Shown here: positions 59,413-64,000 of the stretch, in pieces
How the letters are laid out: each line of letters begins with the position of its first letter
Numbering within the stretch: position 1 is the stretch's first letter
From: Cristatella mucedo
Lineage: Eukaryota > Bryozoa > Phylactolaemata > Cristatellidae
Assembly: GCA_009760855.2 (NCBI GenBank)
Contig: WPIO01000017.1
Coordinates: 1,799,501 to 1,863,500 of the forward strand
Reading direction: 5' to 3'
DNA: 64,000 nucleotides
Translations under genes and position numbers: made by a program
The notes under the pieces: generated by a model
The model's input: the letters and a program-made list of their open reading frames with translations, nothing else
Database searches by the model: none
Told to the model about the DNA's origin: nothing

Positions 59413-60216
59413 AAGCCCCCCCCCCATAGATCTGGCTGCTCGGGCAGTGCTGGGTCCACCAACCAGAATTGCAGTCATTCCCCCCCTTTGCCAACAATCA
59501 CACCAAGTGTCCTTTTCGAATGGCTACCAGGCTTCCACGGAGGTCAGGCGACCAGGCCAAAAGACAGAGTGCTGCTAGATGCCTGCTGGATAGCACGAAC
59601 TAGGTGCAAAGATTCAACATTCAATCCCCCACTTAGGAGGTAAATCGCCTTGCATAAATGCCTAAAGAGGTCTCAGGCTGAGGTCGTATAAGCAGCGTGT
59701 CTATTTAATAGTAAGGCATACGTCGCAGCCAACCGATGACAAATAGTTGCTGGCAATTTCTGAAGTGGCAATTTCTGGCTTCGCTTCCATGGCGTGCCAA
59801 GTGTACATAGTCCTCCAATTGGCAGCAGCTCAGCCCAGAACTCGTTAGGTGCCACACACACTGTATTTTTAAAGTAAAAGCAGCCCTTTTGACACGTTTA
59901 CTAATTTACCGGTCGCTTGTAATTGTCAGCATGAAGAAGTAATGTAAGCCCTGCTGTGGATTTTGAGATCCTGGATTTGTGAAAGTCTATGAGCAAGCAT
60001 GCCTCATTGCAACTGGGCCACACAGGCAGTCCACTGCACACTAAATGGTAGACACGGTGTGCGTTTTTTGTGTTTTAATTCTTGCCATGGTCTGAAGCTT
60101 AGTGAAGGCCACTGCATGTCGGCACCGATTGGGATCTACATAAAACATTTCGTATCGAACATTACTGCAAGTCTCCGATAGCGATAATATATTGCCCTCT
60201 TGTGAATATGTTTTAG
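59413..60216. other. 3' part of intron 10
   Basis: Two C-rich runs near 59417 and 59479. No repeat family recognised. It ends in the acceptor GAATATGTTTTAG. Confidence 0.4.
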
Positions 60217-60392
60217 CTAATATCACACTGTACAACTGCAACATCATTCAGTCTTGCTCCGACTGCGTTCGGCAACAAAACGCTGGCTTTGGCTGTGTCT
60301 GGTGTCCTGACAATACATGCTCGTTCAGTTCGTGCTCCGATTGGCACAGCTTGCCGGGTAACTGCACATCTCTTAATATTGACTACACAACG
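60217..60392 (+). CDS. Plexin-like exon 11: PSI3
   Basis: Two bases completing a codon, then 58 codons, phase 1 to 0, flanked by ATGTTTTAG and GTAAGT. NITLYNCNIIQSCSDCVRQQ, GFGCVWCPDNTCSFSSC and LPGNCTSLNIDYTT give all eight PSI cysteines. NITLYNC corresponds to the 'VxLYxC' strand that closes IPT2 in plexins. Confidence 0.85.
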
Positions 60393-61159
60393 GTAAGTAC
60401 TGGCTAATGTCTGTGTCTAGCAATTACATGTTGACTCCATAAGCATTATTGCGGCTGCACTTATGGGCCTTAAAAGACGAAAGTGGTTGCTGGGGTCAAG
60501 CACATCTGCTTGATACCTAAGAGAATTGTGCCAAAAGAGGGTACTTTTCGTTGGACTTTCGCAACCGTGTCGCACTGGGATGGTATAGTTTGGATGCTTG
60601 AGTTGTATGACTCGTAACTCACGAATACGTAAAGGCAATGCCAAACGCAGCCGAAGAAGCATCCGCCGGTTCTGCTACCAGTTTCTCAGCAGACCTGAGC
60701 TCATCCCATTGTACGTGTCCCACTGAATACCTCTGCTATGCCTCAGGTACCGGCCCTGCCACGCCTGTGATCAGAACTGCTTGCCTGGGCATTGCAGTTA
60801 TTTCTGGCATGGTTATAGACCGCTCTGTGGCGGTTTATCAGCTGAGCTTGAACCGTAATTAGCATTTTCAAAGGCTCGGGTCCGGCAAAAAAAGTATCAT
60901 GACCACTTTCTCTGAAAGCTTGGCCCGGTTGTAATAGCAGTTCACGCTGGCAAATCTATTGCATCTAAGGATTAGTATGCTTTGCCAATTCACGTGCTTC
61001 CTTGCATGTTTTTAGCACCTCTTGCGTGTTCATTCTTATTGTGACCTCACCTGCTTGCTCTACATACATATCCTTTGAGTAGCTCGATGAGTATTTTGGC
61101 GAACCAGTTGCTTGCTTGGTCTAATTCTTCATCTGTCAATATAAAATATAATATTTGTC
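60393..61159. other. 5' part of intron 11
   Basis: No repeat family recognised. Open frames at 60417-60862 lack motifs. Confidence 0.35.
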
Positions 61160-61288
61160 ATTTGCCTAGCATCCCAAGGGGGCTTAATTTCTATCCAGAT
61201 ACTTTACATAAGCTGTAGGGCTCGAGCCCACGACCTTGGTTGTCAAAGGTGAACACCTTATCCCGGGCTAACCCACTGAATGCCTGAC
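61160..61288 (-). mobile_element. Chimeric tRNA-headed SINE with LINE-A tail
   Basis: On -, a tRNA-like head (GATAAGGTGTTCACCTTTGA, then GGTCGTGGGCTCGAGCCC with a B-box match) leads straight into CTTATGTAAAGTATCTGGAT and AGAAATTAAG. This resembles the LINE-A terminus CATATGTAAAGTGCCTAGAA then AGAGATT. It lacks the body of the common SINE. Confidence 0.5.
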
Positions 61289-62071
61289 TCAAAATGGCAG
61301 ATGGCATAGCATACATGCTCGTTGCTATAGAGATTCAGATTGTCCTGGCTCAGACAGCACTATGCTTAATTTGTACAAGCTCTTGCTCGCAGGCCGCGGC
61401 TTGGCTAGCCTACATCCAGAGGTTTTCACGATCGACTAGAAGGGTTGGAGCTCGGCCCAGTATCACCACATGCAACAACGGTAACCCACCAGACTCGATC
61501 TCAGAAGACGAGTTTTGCAATATCTATAACTTGACACGGCTTAATCATCGATCGCCATGCTTATCTCGTAATTTATTATCCTAGTTTATTTCATACACAA
61601 CATCATCATACTTCTATGTAGAAGAGAGTGGCTTAATTGGCAGCTTGCCCTTTCACCACAAAGGAATGGCTGCGTTAGGCAATGGCACCACTCGTTGTGT
61701 AACCTGGGTGCGGTTATGCTGCACCAGCCTCACTTCCTGCTCTCCGTTCTCCAGCTTCTGTACTTGCGCCTTTCTGCGTTCGTGTATGCGTGCATGCATG
61801 CCCACACGCCTGCAGGGTGTGCACACATGGAAAAGTGTGCAGATGTCTAGCGAACGCATGCGATACATTCACGTCTTTTTCATTCATTCATTCATGTCTT
61901 CTTATGCAACTATATTCACTGAAATGAACAGGCCGTCGGAAACTCGTGTTTACTCGCTGAAATGCATGCTTAGTCATTATTGTTTTCTCACGTGAAAATG
62001 AAAACTACGCTCGAAGCATAGGTTTCAAGATAGCCTGTTACTGACTGGGTAAGCTTATATTTTTGCTTTAG
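61289..62071. other. 3' part of intron 11
   Basis: A Cys/Arg-rich frame at 61645-61995 has no motif. It ends in the acceptor TTTTTGCTTTAG. Confidence 0.4.
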
Positions 62072-62235
62072 ATGAACCTCTCATCGCCTGTCGATGGATC
62101 AAACTTCACACTTTTTGGATGGGGTTTGGGTAATGGCAGTTTCCAACAAGTGAAAGATTCGATTTCCATCAACGGTCTACCATGCCCAGTCAGTTTATAC
62201 AACAAACTGTCCGACCAATACGACCGTCCTGATAG
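62072..62235 (+). CDS. Plexin-like exon 12: IPT3, first part
   Basis: 54 codons plus two bases, phase 0 to 2, flanked by TTGCTTTAG and GTAGCC. MNLSSPVDGSNFTLFGWGLG matches the IPT signature 'PxSGPxxGGTxxTIxGxxLG', and ISINGLPCPV matches 'VxIxGxxCxV'. The donor is weak but is confirmed by the in-frame join to exon 13. Confidence 0.85.
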
Positions 62236-62674
62236 GTAGCCTGGTCAAACCATTTTGCAAAGTGCTCTTCATGTGAAAAAGAGCATTCAGTAGAAAATTT
62301 ACAGATGCGGTGTGCGCTTTTAATCATAGTTTTCGCATGCAGAAAGTACAAATCAATCGTTTTGCCATTTGGCATAAACATGCGAGCAATGCAAGTGCCT
62401 TAATATTGATTACGCTCCTTGTTCACTCAAAGCTTGTTATTTCAGCTAGTGCTAGCTTCACATTATGTGGCAAGACATACCGTGATATCTCTGCTTTTGC
62501 ATTGGTAGTGATGCAAATGTGAGAATCGTGGTATTTATATTGTATTGTACAAAACGTTTAAGCACAGCCACATCAGGTAGTTCATCCTGGCATTGAGAGC
62601 TTCAAACAACTTCCATATGCTTTCTTAATCTTTGCTAGGTCTGATTGATGGTGCTGTTATTATTAACCTTGCAG

Positions 62675-62771
62675 AATTGTATGTCGAGTTGCTCCATCAT
62701 CGGCTCGGGGCGCAGTCAACATCACCATTACAATTGAAGGAGTCACGTGGCAGAGTTCGTTTTATTATTTC
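62675..62771 (+). CDS. Plexin-like exon 13: IPT3, second part
   Basis: One base completing an arginine codon, then 32 codons, phase 2 to 0, flanked by TTAACCTTGCAG and GTATGT. IVCRVAPSSARGAVNITITI, then WQSSFYYF, is the 'IxCxxxPxxxxGxxxVxVxxxGxxxxxxxFxY' end of an IPT. The next exon should start in phase 0 and was not found before the window edge. Confidence 0.85.
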
Positions 62772-62994
62772 GTATGTATCAAGACCAGCTAGGCTAACCC
62801 AGTTCTTCAGCATTTTTCATTGACCCGTTTGCAAATGTGCATGCTTATCTCGGCTTATGCTCAATTTTAGTCTTGCTAGAACTAATTGGCTCCTGAATGT
62901 CCCATAAACCCCTGTTTTTGATCAGAAATCTTTCCATGATATTGCATGAAGACACTGATAATTTTGGGCATCCGAGACATGCATGTAGTACACA

Positions 62995-63090
62995 TAATAA
63001 TAATAATAATAATATTGCACTTGATAAAGCGCCCTCAGAGAACTTAATCTCTTTCTAGGTGCTTTACATTTGCTGCAAAGTGATACACAT
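62995..63090 (-). mobile_element. LINE-A 3' end (antisense, well preserved)
   Basis: An (AAT)n run, GCACTTGATAAAGCGCCCTC, AGAGAACTTAATCTCTTTCT and AGGTGCTTTACATTTGCTGC. Almost identical to the copy at 8570. Confidence 0.85.
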
Positions 63091-63222
63091 ACTTTTACAT
63101 TAAGATGGTCATCTATAGAATTAACGATTGTCCCGCACATTTATTTCAGACCCGTGCCAGACCAAGGTATCCTTGCAAATAAAGCCACAGTCTATATCTC
63201 CATAATGATCTGTTCTAGTATA

Positions 63223-64000
63223 TGCAGTGCCGGCCCAAAAAAGTCTGTGCACCCTGCATTTCAGCTAGACAGTTAGACAGAACAAGATAAATCACGAAAG
63301 TCAACTCAGTTGACTTAAACTGAAACATGCCATAGTTAAAGCATTTTGTGTGCACAAAATTCGCAATAAAATAAAAACATTTAATAGTGTGTTGCTCCTC
63401 TACCATTTTTTTAAAATGGCGAGGAGCCTTCTGGGTATCGACCCCTGACAATCTCTTGCATAAATCAGATGTGATTTTTCTGTTATTCCTTCTGCATAAG
63501 TTCGAATAATTCATAACAATTTTGTGAAAGGATTACCTGTTTGCGTATTTTACACTCCAAATCTTGCCATAAATACTCATTGGGGTTCAAATCTGGACTC
63601 AATTAAATCTGGACTGGGCCATTCCAAAATCCGGAAGTCATAGAAGCCGTGCTGCATAAGGTTGTCAAAAAAAGTCTTGTACTATGCCTGCGGTATGCTC
63701 CGGATCATTGTCATGCTGCCAAATAAAGTCCAAACCATTTATACTACGAGCTGACGGAATGCCAACATTCTTAACTATGTACACGAAGCGTTCTGCATTC
63801 ATTATCCCCTGCACCAGGTGAAGGCTCCCTACCCCAGCAGCAATAAAGCAACCCCAACGCAAATACCCCACCACCGCCATATTTCATCGTTTTTTGGTGA
63901 CGAACATCGAGATATGCTTCCTTCTTTCGTCTCCACTTTCGCCGAGTGCCCGTAAGGTAGCAAACAGGGTAAAATTTGATTCGTCAGTCTACAGAACTTT
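63223..64000 (-). pseudogene. Tc1-like transposon, 3' part, frameshifted transposase
   Basis: On + at 63224 the terminal repeat starts CAGTGCCGGCCCAAAAAAGT and continues CTGTGCACCC, the style of Tc1 ends. On -, 63665-63880 reads MAVVGYLRWGCFIAAGVGSL, GIMNAERFVYIV and QHDNDPEHTAGIVQDFF, which carries the second catalytic Asp (DNDPxHTA). Further down, WPSPDL and, one frame over, PDLNPNEYLWQDL contain the final catalytic Glu. A 16-bp tandem duplication at 63589-63615 causes the frame change. The 5' half lies beyond the window. Confidence 0.85.

Noticed and set aside
63152-63276. Candidate exon 14 of the plexin-like gene after ATTTATTTCAG
   Set aside because: The frame that reads PVPDQGILANKATVYISI would suit an IPT start, but it needs an incoming phase that exon 13 does not provide; the phase-0 frame stops after 10 codons.

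Overview
This is eukaryotic, almost certainly metazoan, genomic DNA. It has GT-AG introns, (CA)n, (TA)n and (GA)n microsatellites, many decayed non-LTR retrotransposons, tRNA-derived SINEs and DNA-transposon relics. No bacterial operons, rRNA genes or CRISPR arrays are visible. Long transposon-filled introns together with L2/CR1-like LINEs, an R2-clade relic, Tc1 and a MULE relic would suit an invertebrate; the phylum cannot be fixed from the window.

The only host gene I can support is on the + strand from about 24.97 kb to beyond 62.77 kb. I reconstructed it exon by exon from splice sites, reading phase and domain pattern. It encodes the extracellular part of a divergent plexin-like receptor: signal segment, short sema-like propeller, then PSI1-IPT1-PSI2-IPT2-PSI3-IPT3. 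Each PSI module keeps all eight cysteines. The first intron is about 17.5 kb. Any later IPT repeats, the membrane segment and the cytoplasmic GAP domain would lie past position 64000. Eleven exons fit well. Two (53387-53477 and 55988 onward) are less certain, and the end of the second is unresolved.

0-24.9 kb is transposon-dominated and shows no host gene. It holds a nested element (5581-9480) with inverted termini, a MULE-type transposase relic and later LINE and SINE insertions; a 292-bp inverted repeat (10579-10870 and 11577-11868); and a degraded R2-clade retrotransposon (about 20560-22975).

Intron 1 (25869-43341) holds two LINE-A copies whose equal 334-bp arms form an inverted repeat (32212-32545 and 33081-33414), a diverged tandem array with a period near 172 bp (37556-38735), SINEs and microsatellites. 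Introns 3' of it (43.5-62.7 kb) carry more of the same families. The window ends inside a Tc1-like transposon on the - strand (63223 to the edge).

Two LINE families recur. LINE-A (L2/CR1-like) ends in a (TTA)n tail and lies on both strands. LINE-B has a different 3' end, and all seven recognised copies are on the - strand. A tRNA-derived SINE with a near-consensus B box occurs at least nine times. Everything here is read by eye; no database search or alignment program was run.
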